Below, one piece after another: positions 27,246 through 39,221 of a stretch of DNA of 64,000 nt (position 1 is its first letter; every line of letters starts with the position of its first letter). The stretch is from Tubulanus polymorphus (lineage: Eukaryota > Nemertea > Palaeonemertea > Tubulaniformes > Tubulanidae): positions 30,194,650-30,258,649 of the forward strand of contig NC_134026.1 of assembly GCF_964204645.1 (NCBI RefSeq), given 5' to 3'. The notes beneath the pieces were generated by a model that was not told the origin of the DNA, ran no database searches, and was given only the letters and a program-made list of their open reading frames with translations. The translations under genes and the position numbers were made by a program.

Positions 27246-30200
27246 ATGGGTAATTTGTGGATAAAGTTATTGAGTTTAACGATATTTATATTATTCACAT
27301 GCTGTTCATTGAATATTTGTGCAAACGGACAAATTTTGAAAGGAACGAATTCACCAACAACAACAACAACAGCGACCCCTCGACCGAGTTGTAGTAACAG
27401 GTAAATTTTCACACACAGAATCCACTGAAAAACCTCCACCAACTTTGCAGATTATGACTTGTCTTTGGCTTTTGCTGAGTGCTTTGCCACGTATGCATAA
27501 TACACTTGACTGCTGATGTCATGATGAGCCAGGAGGATGGTGGCTTGTCAAAATTGTCAATTCAATTAATTTTTATCAACTCCATTACGAATTAAGAACA
27601 AACTTCCAAGAATTTTCATTTTATGATAGAAGTAATCATTCAGATGGTAGTATACTAAACAATGTAGATCTTTCCCCTATAACTTGGACAACAGCTACAC
27701 TATTAGACTAATAAAAGTGAGACCCGGGCTAGTCCTAGCCTAGGCTACCTATATTTTGTCTGATGATTACAGATTCCTCCTGTTGGTTAGCACATTGGAT
27801 GGTAAAGTATCAGCACTGAATCTCGCTCAAAAAGGTTCTGTTGAATGGTCTATAGATACTGGTGTCAATCCACTTCTATCGGCTAGTATCAGTAATTTAG
27901 AGGTAAGCTTATATTGATGTTCAATCTCGTCATATTTCTTACTTATTTCAATGAGAATTTAACTGAAATAATTCTCTTCATTTACAGATAAATAAAGACG
28001 GTGTATCTATTCGCCTGATTCCGGCACTAGATGGCGGTTTGTATCAGTTTGATGGAGATAGCGTTGAAGCTATGCCGTTTACAGCAGAATCGTTGCTTTC
28101 TTCTTCCCAACGGCTAACTGAAGAATCAATGGTAGTTGGGGGTAAAGACTCGATGACATACGGCATAGATGTCAAATCTGGAGAGGTGAATATTTTCATA
28201 GGTTTCATTCAGTCACTGGATATTAGCTGTAACTAGTCGCCCTGTTAGGGTTTCATTGCCCCTTTTACTGTTTACACAGTTCTACAGCGGCGCACAGTCT
28301 ATCTGTGAGTTATTAGTATTATTGATGTTACAGGTGAAATACGTATGTCACATGTCAGGATGTCAGAAGTTTGCCGATGAAGCAGTTAAAGATGGCGAGG
28401 ATCTAATAATTATACGCAGGAATACACAAACTGTCCGCGCTGTAGAAATACGATCCGGAAATGAAAAGTAAGATTTCTGTTTAGATATATTCCGAGTTGA
28501 ATCTGGCATTACAGTATAGCAGTATCCAGCCTGGATCTTGTTGGAACAAGAAATCCTTTCCGGGGCAGGGAAGTTCGAATGGGAAAATTTGAATATTTTG
28601 CCACACGGGACATACAATGATAATCTAAGGGAAGTTTGGTCTACCGTTATATTTCATGTTTCAAGTTTTTGTTTGTTATAGTTGGAACTTCAGTGTAGGT
28701 CATCATGATGTAACATATTTACATGGTCAAAAACACGATGAAAAGGACTCTCTGAATTGTTCCGAAGGCTCTGATGACGACGTCATGGAAAATGAGAATT
28801 TGAAAGTGTTTATTCCAAATGGTTTAGTGGTCGTAGTTGATAAGAACAATCCATCTAATGTCATTTGGAAACACAAGGTATTTATAACAAAAAGATTTAT
28901 ACATAATATTCAAGTCCTGTATGAAAATCTCAGATAATGAATCATATACCGATACCCAAGGTTGTTACAGATCAGGGGGAATCAGGGAATTCTGGATTTA
29001 TTTTAGGGAATCCTCATACTTTGAAATCAGGGAATTAGAATTTTTGGTGTCTTGTTGTTCTTGCTCGTGACCAGTGGCACAAGGAATCTTTTGAAAGAAC
29101 CAGTCCCAACTGAGGAAATTTTGTGATTTAATCAGGGAATTTTGGTCAGTGGGTCGATGAAAATTGGGTAATTTTTGATTCGCTGATCAGTTAGAATCCT
29201 GTATACTTCTACTGTAGTTTGATAAACCAATTGCGAAAGCTTGGACTTTGAAGAATGGTATATTGGAAGAAGTGAGTATGTTTGATTATCGGCATGTTTC
29301 AGCACTGGCTGAACGTAACATTAAAACTGGAGCTATCGAGGAACTTCCGTCTCAACCCTTACTCTATTTAGGTAGGTGTATGTCTCAGATTCAATATTTT
29401 TGGAAATTCGAAAATGAATTTGGCCTAAACAAAGTTTTATTTCATAGGTTCATACGACAATCAGATGTATGTCCAGCCTTCGAAGAAGATGACCGACGAA
29501 ATAAATAAAGTTGTGGAGAAATATGCCAGAGGATCAAATACGGAACTGATACCGATGCCTAAAGTTGAATGGCGACCATATTTAGCATCAGGTAAATCTG
29601 CAAATAATATTGACTGCTTGAACACTTCTTGAACAAGTTATTGTAATGTAATGTATATCTGTATTTCCTTCACGTAGCACCATCCAGGACACCTCTAGTT
29701 ATTGTAAGCAAACGTAAACTAATCGGATCAACAGATTTTACGAGCATGTCTAAAGGAGCTCTTATTAAACGTAACGATGTTGAGTATCCATTCGGTAAGT
29801 TATAGTGCGTTCGGATAATAATCGCTTACAATAAGACGTCATTGATAACCCAGAATTACTGTTCATTTCAGACAATGGTTATTATCTATTCGCTGATAAG
29901 AAACCCGTCGTTCCTACGTTAGAAGAAGAAGAAACAGATTCTACGGATGATATTTCATTTGTGACTGTTATAAATGTCTCTTTCTGGTATTGGTGGTAAG
30001 TTTCGTCATCTGAGATCCTTTGTTCGAAATCGATTTTGACTTATGAAAATATATGAGTATTTTGTTGATTTACAGGAGAGAGGTGGTTGCTGTTAGTGTA
30101 ACTACATCAATTCTCGTACATATATTCATTAGTAGATATTTGAATAGAGGAATAGCTATCATCGCTACTAAGGTGTAGTATTAGTACAATATACAAATAG

Positions 30201-33200
30201 AAATTCATTTTGATGCAGAGTCGATAGGAATAATTTAGATATGACCGATTATTTCAGGTTTGCGATGATGACAGTGGAAAAGCTGAATCCAGTCAAAGTC
30301 ACGGAAATAATACAAACAACTCCGATGAAGCCGTTGTTGAACAGCCTGTAAAATCAGCTTCCTCGCCTGATCTGATGTCTGCTAATGATTTTACTTCAAG
30401 GTCATTATTCGACCAATTTTAATTCCCGTATTTCCTGCTTGTTTAGATATGAGCGTTTGACAGATAGTTGATACAATCGATAAATGGTCCTCTATATTTT
30501 CTTAAGCTCGTAGTTAATTTCGATGTTTTGACTAGCTTGAAGAATTCATTTTCATTGTGGTTACATGTTACTACACGTAGTGGCTGTTTCACCGACGGTT
30601 GTTTATATTTTCAGATATTATTCCGATTTTGAACCGATCCGATGTTTAGGAGCTGGTGGATTCGGAGTCGTTTTTGAAGCAAAGAATAAAATCGACGAAT
30701 GTCACTACGCGATTAAACGAATCTGCGTTAGAAATAGGTAATTTATTCATGATACACAGTAAACCTCTCTTCACTATGCCGCTGTAGAAGAGACAGGTTT
30801 ATGGGTAAGAGTGTTTGACTTTTTCATTTGTATTTAGTGAAAAGGCAAAAGAGAAGGTGATGAGAGAAGCGAGAGCTCTCGCTAAACTCGACCACGTCGG
30901 TATTGTCCGATATCATCAGGTGTGGATCGAGACTCCACCTCCCGGCTGGCAGGAGGAAAGAGATAGAGAAATCATATCGGATTCAAGGTGCGTTTATTTA
31001 TGATTTACGTAGGTCTACCAATTCTGGAATGCTCCTCTGGCGCGTTTATTTAGACTGATAGAAGTGGTCGGTAGAGAATTTGTAATTGGGATTTGCTATT
31101 CCTAAGCATTGATAATGTTTCCGAGTTGATTTCAATGAATACTTGAATCCTCTCTTATTTTCTAGCGCGTGCAATTCATTGTTTACTGGATCACCTGCCA
31201 CCCCCGTCGAATCAATGGGATCTTCTATATTCAAACCGAAACACGCACAAAGCGAACCGTTACTTAACGAACTGAAATTCAGTAAACCATTCGAAAACAT
31301 ACGAAAAGAATCTCCTCGAAATAACGTGAAGCGCGACGATTTCTTAAACGAAGGCAGCGGTTCATTTAGCACCGGAATGAACTCCGCGTTTAATAAAAAA
31401 CTCGACAGTTTCCGTAAACAAACAGACGATTCATCGTTCGAGGTCGTTTTCAAAAACAGCGATTCAGAATCGAGTATGAATCATGGCGATTCATCATTCG
31501 ACCACGTTCCGTTCCGGCGATATCAGAATCAGAAACGTAAAGAGGTCGCCGATGGAATCATCGAAGAAGAATCAAATTTATTCTATATCTGCGACGATTC
31601 GGGTTTCGCCGTGAAGAGCAGTAACAGCGCCGAAAATCAACCCGAGTCGGATTACTCGGAGAGCGATACGAGTTCGTTAAAAGCTGTTGTCATCGGTAAC
31701 CAGTCGAATGTTGAATGGTCGGAATCTGAATCGAAGATCGATTCGTATTCCGCTCAAAGACCGTCTACGCTGTTTTTGGATCGGGAAAATAAACCCGAAA
31801 CAACTACGACACCAATTTCGCCGATATCGGATCAACCGCGTAAACTGTACCTGTATATACAGATGCAGTTGTGTCGTCCGGAGTCGTTGAAAGACTGGTT
31901 GAATAATAACACGTTGAATCGTAATCGTAATGAACTGTTAGATATATTCATTCAGATTGTAGGAGCCGTTGAGTATGTTCATGATTGCGGCCTCATGCAC
32001 AGAGATTTGAAGGTAAGCCTCTATTCTTCAGACGTCTTGATTGATAGACTAATATAGGTTTATTATTTATTAATATAGGTTTGATATTAGGTTTACCCTG
32101 AGGTCGATTGCCTCGGATTATTGCATGCACCAGACAAATTTTCTTCAAACCACTGATACTGTGGATTCAACATGCCAAGGAGCAGATTGCATCAGATTAA
32201 GTACCAGGCGAGCGCAGTCAACTGTATTCACAAATTCCTAATCTTTATTTCTTTTCATTTTCAGCCGTCAAACATATTCTTCTCAATGGATGGAATTGTG
32301 AAGATCGGGGATTTCGGATTGGTCACCGACATGGATGAAGCTCCGGAACTCGCGCAGTTCGAGATACGTCATCAGAATCAATCTCAACAATTTACGCGTA
32401 AACATACCGACCAAGTTGGTACACAACTTTACATGAGCCCAGAACAGGTACGTATGGGAGCGTTCACAAATTACGTACCTCAAAATGTCCCGTTTTTCTG
32501 ACCCCCTCACCCCTTGTACGACCTTTGTACCAAATTCACTGACCCCCCTCTTAGGTACGTATCATCGCACCCATGACCAGCCCCAATTATATTGATGCAA
32601 AGAACACAAATCAAAAAAAATATAAATACCTGATTTCATTTATGATGTAACAAAAGAATTAAGCAAGTATTGTTGCTTATTGATTTTATATACCCGATAC
32701 TAAAAGCCGATAAAACACCAACGGCTATTTTCATTTGAGTTTGGTACATAAAGTACGTACCAAGATTGATTAATAACCCCCTCCCTCAAAGTACGTACCT
32801 TTTTTGCTGACCCCCCTCCCCCATGTACCACTTTGTACCAAAATTCAGTAACCCCCCTCCCCCCCAATGGAGATACGTAATTTATGAACGCTCCCTATCC
32901 CATATTGAAATCTGTAGCTGATTCTGATAGTTGGATCGAAATTCTCACTATCTATAATTGATTGTTTATAGATTGCAGGACAAGCGTATGACTATAAAGT
33001 AGATATTTTCTCATTGGGTTTGATATTCCTGGAATTGATGCATCCATTCTCGACCCAGATGGAAAGAGTTATGATTCTCACTCAGGCTCGACAACAGAAA
33101 TACAGTGAAAGATTTCAGAGGGAACTCCCTGAAGAGGTAATAATCAAATCCCTCTAGTCAGTTACATGGTTCTTATAGATCAAGGACATCCGTGCAGGGA

Positions 33201-33443
33201 AAATTCCTCGATCTGTAAGAACCCTGTATTAAGGCGATTAGATAATTACATGTAATTGATTATGTTGTATTTTTTCAGTGTAAATTTGTGAATTGGTTGC
33301 TATCGAATGATCCCGAAATGAGACCCGATACTAGAGAAATTCAGAGCAGTGACATGTTAGTGAATGTTGAGAGAATACGCCCTGCCCGATCTCGTACGCA
33401 AACTAGAACTATCTCTACTTCCAGCAGTAATGGCTCAACTTGA
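27246..33443 (+). CDS. EIF2AK3: PERK, ER-stress eIF2-alpha kinase
   Basis: Seventeen exons (27246-27400, 27773-27902, 27988-28185, 28334-28467, 28682-28877, 29218-29371, 29448-29591, 29678-29794, 29872-29995, 30076-30172, 30258-30400, 30615-30737, 30838-30987, 31166-32012, 32265-32447, 32972-33136, 33279-33443) give 1074 residues. A signal peptide leads into a luminal PQQ-like beta-propeller ([22 protein letters not shown]), then one membrane helix at about 454-471, then a split kinase: glycine loop GAGGFGVV (543-550), K565 in YAIKR, a ~270-residue acidic Ser-rich insert on a single 847-base exon, HRDLKPSN (900-907) and DFG (920-922). PERK senses unfolded protein in the ER lumen and phosphorylates eIF2-alpha to slow translation. 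All catalytic residues are present. Confidence 0.97.
28960..29205 (+). repeat. Dispersed repeat with 'atcagggaat' units in PERK intron 5
   Basis: Strings such as aatcagggaattctgg and aatcagggaattttgg with ccagtggcacaaggaa recur at 40195-40345 (gagtggcgcgaggaa, aatcagggaattttcag), 47070-47300 and, in the other orientation, 35400-35520. It is probably a short interspersed element family. Confidence 0.55.
32456..32895. mobile_element. MITE-like element in PERK intron 15, 8 bp after the splice donor
   Basis: The left end GGGAGCGTTCACAAATTACG and the reverse complement of the right end GGGAGCGTTCATAAATTACG are near-identical inverted repeats. Flanking TAT on both sides may be the target duplication. 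The interior is non-coding with repeated tgaccccct/gtacgtac strings. It begins 8 bases after the exon 15 donor. Confidence 0.7.
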
Positions 33444-34472
33444 AACACATTCCTCTAATAACTATGTTTTCCTTGCGGTGTGCGGTCCATCGATTCGTAT
33501 TTATTTCCATGTTCGTTGTATTTATTGTACTAATTTTGCTAAAGACAAACTGGGACCAGGTTCATATCATGTAAAAACAAACCATTCTATGATAATCTAG
33601 TCGTGCTAGATCTTGCTGTTGATTGTGTGATTGTATTTTTTACATTTTCACAAGTTTATGATAATCTTTATCGGGTAAATAGCGTGTGACTTATCCATGA
33701 ATTACATATTTGAATTAACGAAAAATGAAAATGGTCAATTGTTTTAGCAGATGCAGTAGGTTTTATTGCTAAAAGTCTCATGGCAAATCACTATAAAACA
33801 ATTGATAATCTTGTGATACATTAGATGATTTACTATGCACAGTATTATGTGAATTGATTAATGAAATGCAAAAGATTGAAATGTAGTCAAACCGGCTTGA
33901 TCCTGATCTAATCTGGATATTATTTACAGTCCATCTAAATCTGATGTTTATAATCAGGATTCCTCATAAACTAGAAAAGATGAATTTCCTCAGTTCCAAA
34001 TTACGATAAGCAGGTTTGACTGTAGTTATTGCCGATTACCGTAGATAAAACTTGCTCACTATGTCCGGAATATTCCCTTTCAGTAATGTACATATATTTT
34101 TGCATTTCTAGTTTCTATGTCAAAATATGAATTACTTATTTCATTAAGGGAATGGCTCATGAAGATCTGGAGAATGGGATACATCAATCCCTGCTTTACC
34201 TTATAAAACTGGAATGATTTATCTTTATTTATAGAGAAATTGTAGCCAGTGCGCGTGATTATTCTGATACTTTTGTAAAATATGTGCTGCATTTTAACAT
34301 AGTTTGTGTATATTATTGGATATTATTATTGGATTGTATCAAAAATTCATAAAGACTTGTCTATGAATTTTTGATTGTATATATATAAAATGGTGAACTG
34401 ATCATTCTTTGTTCTTCAACGATTTCGAGAAAGCTGTAAAATCTTTTGTAGAAGCATCGATCTTATTTTGAA

Positions 34473-34478
34473 AATAAA
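34473..34478 (+). terminator. Candidate polyadenylation signal of PERK
   Basis: AATAAA about 1 kb after the stop codon at 33443; the intervening AT-rich stretch has no gene and would be the 3' UTR. Confidence 0.35.
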
Positions 34479-35387
34479 AAGAAATCTACCAGACATTGTT
34501 TCCAGTTACATGAATTTTGAATCCAAGTTTTCCGAAGTATTTCATGAGTGATTCTACAATTTTCACAAATAGAATAAATACTAATCATACTACAGGCCAG
34601 TCAACTTCAGTGATGATTGGTGGATACACGTGATTTTCAAGAAAAATTGCTGAAGAAAATCGCCATTGACAAATGTGAAGTGAAGTATGGAATGAATTTC
34701 TCATATATTTTCCGGATTAAAGGAAAATCTTTCTAATTCACAACTATTTCGAAATTGGAAAATATTATTTCAAAATCCTGAAGTCTTTCCTGATTTCTCA
34801 GTGCTGAAGGAACTGGGAAAAACTAGTTTTATTGGATGTGTTTCTGGGGATAGGAGAGACATTGAATCAAAAATCGGACAAGTGAGACGTGCATATGAAC
34901 TACGAATCTACGCCTCAATTATTACATAAAAAAGATTTATTTCTATAAAACTTGAAAATCTGGAACAACAACAATAAAAAAAAGAATTAAACGGTCAACG
35001 TGTCAAGAACTTTGACGCTATTTATAACAAAGGTAATTTTAAACCAGACATCACTCGGTCATTTATAGTTCAATACTAATTTGCTCCTCTGCGGTGCATG
35101 TCATTGTTTGCTCACATTTCTTACAACTGATTTCTGCCTTTCTTATCATCTCTACCGTGTATGGACTGAATTGCGTTAACAATTCCACTTCAAGCATGTG
35201 GCTTCTTACTGAAAATCAAAATATATTTTACATCAAAATCTTCTGGAGGTCACTTTTCGTTTTCCAAATTTCATGTAGGCCCTAGGCCTAACTTCCTCGG
35301 TTTTCCCAAAAACTCCCTCAGTGAATAGATCAGGTGATTGGAGAGATTTGTTGGTTTGAAATATACAATTTATTCATTTTTCATGAA
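34479..35387. other. Intergenic, no gene seen
   Basis: AT-rich region between the PERK 3' end and the minus-strand coiled-coil gene. No supported exon. Confidence 0.4.
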
Positions 35388-35817
35388 TCAGTGGACCCAA
35401 ATTGACCTAGATGAATTCCTTAAACGTTTTCCATGTTTTTGGCAAAATTTGTCAAATTCCCTGAGTTTTCTGTGATTTTTTTCTAGATGTCTCTGATTCC
35501 CTGCGTGGTCCAGGTTAGACTGTGTTCCACGCATGGCTGATAGATTACCGTTAGCTCTTGAAAGCTTTTCGTTCAATTCACTTAATTCTTTAACGGTTTC
35601 TTCTAATTTTTTCAATTCCTCTGAATGGCAGTAGTTCTCCACGCTCAGCCTCAGGGAGTCCGGTTTTCTTGTAATTTCACAACCGTTTCTTAAAAATGAA
35701 ACAAAGATTCAGTCTTCCAAAGTTTGCTGGACAGATCAGAACTATAAGTCTAAAATGATTAATCACTCACTGATCAAAGTTTATTTTATTGCTACTGTTG
35801 CTGTTGTTGGACTGCAT
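35388..35817 (-). CDS. Small coiled-coil protein, 115 aa, partly derived from a repeat
   Basis: Two exons (35817-35771, 35688-35388) join in phase 2 to give 115 residues. The start is MQSNNSNSSNKINFDQ. Residues ~38-66 form a charged heptad-like coiled coil (EELKKLEETVKELSELNEKL). From about residue 72 the frame runs through a copy of the dispersed 'atcagggaat' repeat in reverse (NQRHLEKNHRKLREFDKF), so the tail appears to be an exonised repeat. The true C terminus may lie in another downstream exon if splicing occurs near GTQ. I do not recognise the family. Confidence 0.45.
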
Positions 35818-38800
35818 TCTCGATACTCTACTTTCAATCTAAAATTTAGAACGAATTTAACAAAGAAGGCATCAAAAGAATGTCGCTAACGCTAACCATT
35901 GGCATTGCGCATTCTGCTGGTACAGTCAGGAAACTTGAAATCGAAAAATAAGCTAATTTGATTTGAATCGAAAGATCTGGAAGGGCCGCATCGGGCCGGC
36001 CTCTTTGGGCACTACAACCTTGGACAGGGGATGTAATCCGACACGGTGTAGTGACACAGTCTTTGGAGGAGAGAGGGGCATAGACTAAATCGTTCTGTCA
36101 AATCCACGCGTGTTTATAAATGGCGCGCTGTATGCTCGCTCAGGGCACGCTCCGCTGGCACCCGGCCAACTCAACCGTGACCGTGAGGATCGCGAATATT
36201 CATACCATTTTATCAGACACTAATTCAGAAAAACGTTCTGTTTCTTCTATTGTATTTGAGCCGTTTCTGTATATTTTCACACAGTGGTTAATTATTCCAC
36301 TTTATCAATCATAGTTTGAATCGACATATTTCGCTATTTAGCACGACTGATTGTGATGATAATGGCCGCCGCGATGCAGCTGGGCTGTCATTATTGATGA
36401 TATCAATTTGTTTCTCTGTGGTAAGTAACGAATTGGGGTCAGGGTTTGTTGATGTGATAAAAGCACGGACATGGGTATTTTTGATCTGATGAAACAACAA
36501 AAACTAAGAAGGGTAATGCCCAAAAAGAATTCTTTGTTCATCCGATTCTGACATTTGACAAGTGCCGAAGCGAAGAAGTGGACCGGACCACTCAACAACA
36601 GTCACACTGTCTCTTGACATGCTTGACTGGTTGTTGTAGTGTTTGTCACGGATGGTGCTGTCTTGTGAGTGTGAATGAAAGTGTGGCTTGTGACTGGCTG
36701 AATGACTGACTGTCACCACAATGCCTAGAGACTGACTGATCAGCACTTAACATGCCTGATTGACTTTGGGCCTTCAACTTGCTCTGAATGATTTGTGTGT
36801 GCTGTGTATAATCTGATAGTCTATATACTGTTGACAATTATTGCGATAAAGCGTCATTACCCTATCAGAATTGATCTCATCAATATGATTATGCATTACT
36901 ATTATTTAAATTATATGATTCAACGGAACAAAAAAGCTGGTTCTTTATGATGAATAAAACTGATGGTCCATAGTTAACTTCAATTATAATGTAGTTATCA
37001 TTTGATTGTTACAGATTCGAATCAGCCCGGGTTAAGTGTAATCAGAGAATTTATATTCCTGATCGGTTGTTGCTTCTCTCACTGTGTCCCCTTTGAGATT
37101 GCTATAAAGGGGGTTTGAAAATTAGGAAGTGGTTCCACGGTTCTCAGTCGATATTTGACTGTGAATAGTCAGCCCGCAGGCTCTTATATTATTGTTCCAC
37201 ATGTGAACCATCTTTTGTAACTGACCTGTGATGAGACTCATTAATAGGGTTGATGTGTAGTTTATCTGTCAGAAAGATTGTGAAATAAGGAATGTCTCAC
37301 AGTGACAAGATCGCAGCTTGATAACGGTGATTTTTATGAATTTGGGAACGAATATATCTTACTTAAATGAAGTGAGGGGCCTGGGAACTCGAAGAAATGT
37401 CGAACTGAGACCAGAATAATGTTGTGTACCAATCCTTGAACAACCTCTTCAGGTGTTAATGTTAGATTCTGTTAATTGACTGTATTATGATTAGTATGAA
37501 TTGAGAATTGTTCATCTCGGGCCACGCTGTATTATCACCTATCAATCGGTATTTATTATTATTCAAAACGTTCAGGTGTATAATTCAAGTCAATCGTAAC
37601 CATGGCAGTAAATCAATAAATAATTGGCCGCTGCCAGCCGCGATCTCTTTCTAAAAGCTCTAACTGATTGTATGCAACAATTCTCTCAATCATTCTCTGT
37701 ATAAAATCTATTTCCTCATTTTCCTGCACGATGTTGAACTTTGCCGGTTACAGAAGAGACTTTATCATCCATCATCATCAGGAACATGTCTCTTTCTCTC
37801 TCTCTCTTATGAGGATAAACTGGCTGTAGAGATAATCTCGATGAAACACTCTGTGGTGCTGTCACAATGTACAATAAAATCCCGCTTTATAAACCAAAAC
37901 AATGAAAGGTTCCTTGATCTATGAGCTATATCATATCTTATAATACTTGATTAAGTCTCTAGTCTTTGTTCTGGATTATAATACCAGGTACTTCAAATAA
38001 TTTCGCTGTATTCCTGAAGAAGAATATATTTGTATATTGTTGAAACAAGGAAATAATCTATAGCACAAGGAATTCTACAAACTCGATTACGTCATCAGTG
38101 GATAAGTCATCGCATTCAGGGGTAGATCTAGGGTTTGATTGATGGAGGGGTGCAGCACCAAAATATCATATGATTTAAAGGGTTCTGCGAAAAGTGCTCA
38201 TCGAAAGAAAATAAACTCCTTTTTGGAAATAGGAATACTGCTCTCCAGAGAATCAAAAATGTCATTTGATTTTTAATAAATTAATTTTTTAATCTTATTG
38301 TATATGGTTTAATGTTATCATTTCGATCATCGACATAATAATCGTGCTAACTTTGAGGATTGATGTTTGTCTGTTCACCTCTCACTTTGCGGCATTCATA
38401 TAGGCCTACCTGTCTGCAATCTTCAATTATTGCCTGGTTATTTATATAGTTTTATTTATAAAAATGTCTATTCTGGTTTTATATTTACCGCGTGTTGAAA
38501 TAGCAGCTATGATGTGCTAAGGTTTCTCTCATTTTAGAAAACTGTGATTTCTATTGTTCTCATAATGATATGTATTTACAGCAGTTTGTGCGTCATATTT
38601 AGTATAACAATAGTTGTAGCCGCCGCACATTGTATCAAACGTTAGGTCGAGAATATTCATATTTTCATGAAGAGAAATTCACCAGCAACTGATTTTGTAC
38701 TGGTCAGTTTTGAGAAGTGTGCGAGCCGCAATAACGACGAAAAAGTCAAAAGCGTTTGATCTGCGTTTATAGCTAAATATGAAATACATCGAAACTTAGT

Positions 38801-39160
38801 TAAATCTCGTCGTAGCTAGGATTGACGCTTGAACTGAAAATACATCGGATTAATACAATTCAACTGGATTCAACACAAATTGGAACTCAAGAATATTGAC
38901 GAATTAAGTAATGTTTCAACTGATTTTAACTGTAGCTTTATTCATATGTCGTTCAATGACTTATTTCTGATGTTACAGAATGCAAACGGATTAGAACGTG
39001 AAAGTTTGATAACCGTGCTATTTTCTTTGACGTTCAATGTTTTAGGGAGTAGATTAATTGACACAGAATTCTTTTGTTTATCCCCAGATACTTATGATAT
39101 TTATTTACATCAGTTTTAGGAGACATTTTAGCAAAATTCGATTTTTCTATTTCTTTTCAG
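35818..39160. other. Intergenic and probable 5' region of the ROCO-TIR gene
   Basis: No coding exon with support. CpG-containing sequence around 35990-36190 could be a promoter for the divergent coiled-coil gene. The stretch up to the acceptor at 39160 would hold the first noncoding exon(s) of the next gene. Confidence 0.35.
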
Positions 39161-39179
39161 TTTGAAGATCTTCGCGGGA

Positions 39180-39221
39180 ATGCATATCGTTGGAAGTAAT
39201 ACAATGTTATTAGTTTGGTGA
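39180..39221 (+). promoter_or_regulatory. Upstream ORF overlapping the start codon of the ROCO-TIR gene
   Basis: After an acceptor at 39160 (ttcttttcag), an ATG at 39180 opens a 13-codon frame (MHIVGSNTMLLVW) whose TGA (39219-39221) overlaps the main ATG (39221-39223) as TGATG. This would place main-frame translation under leaky scanning or termination-reinitiation, if the 39161 exon is indeed used. Confidence 0.4.

Noticed and set aside
31046-31453. A 135-codon minus-strand frame
   Set aside because: It is the shadow of the large PERK insert exon on the other strand.
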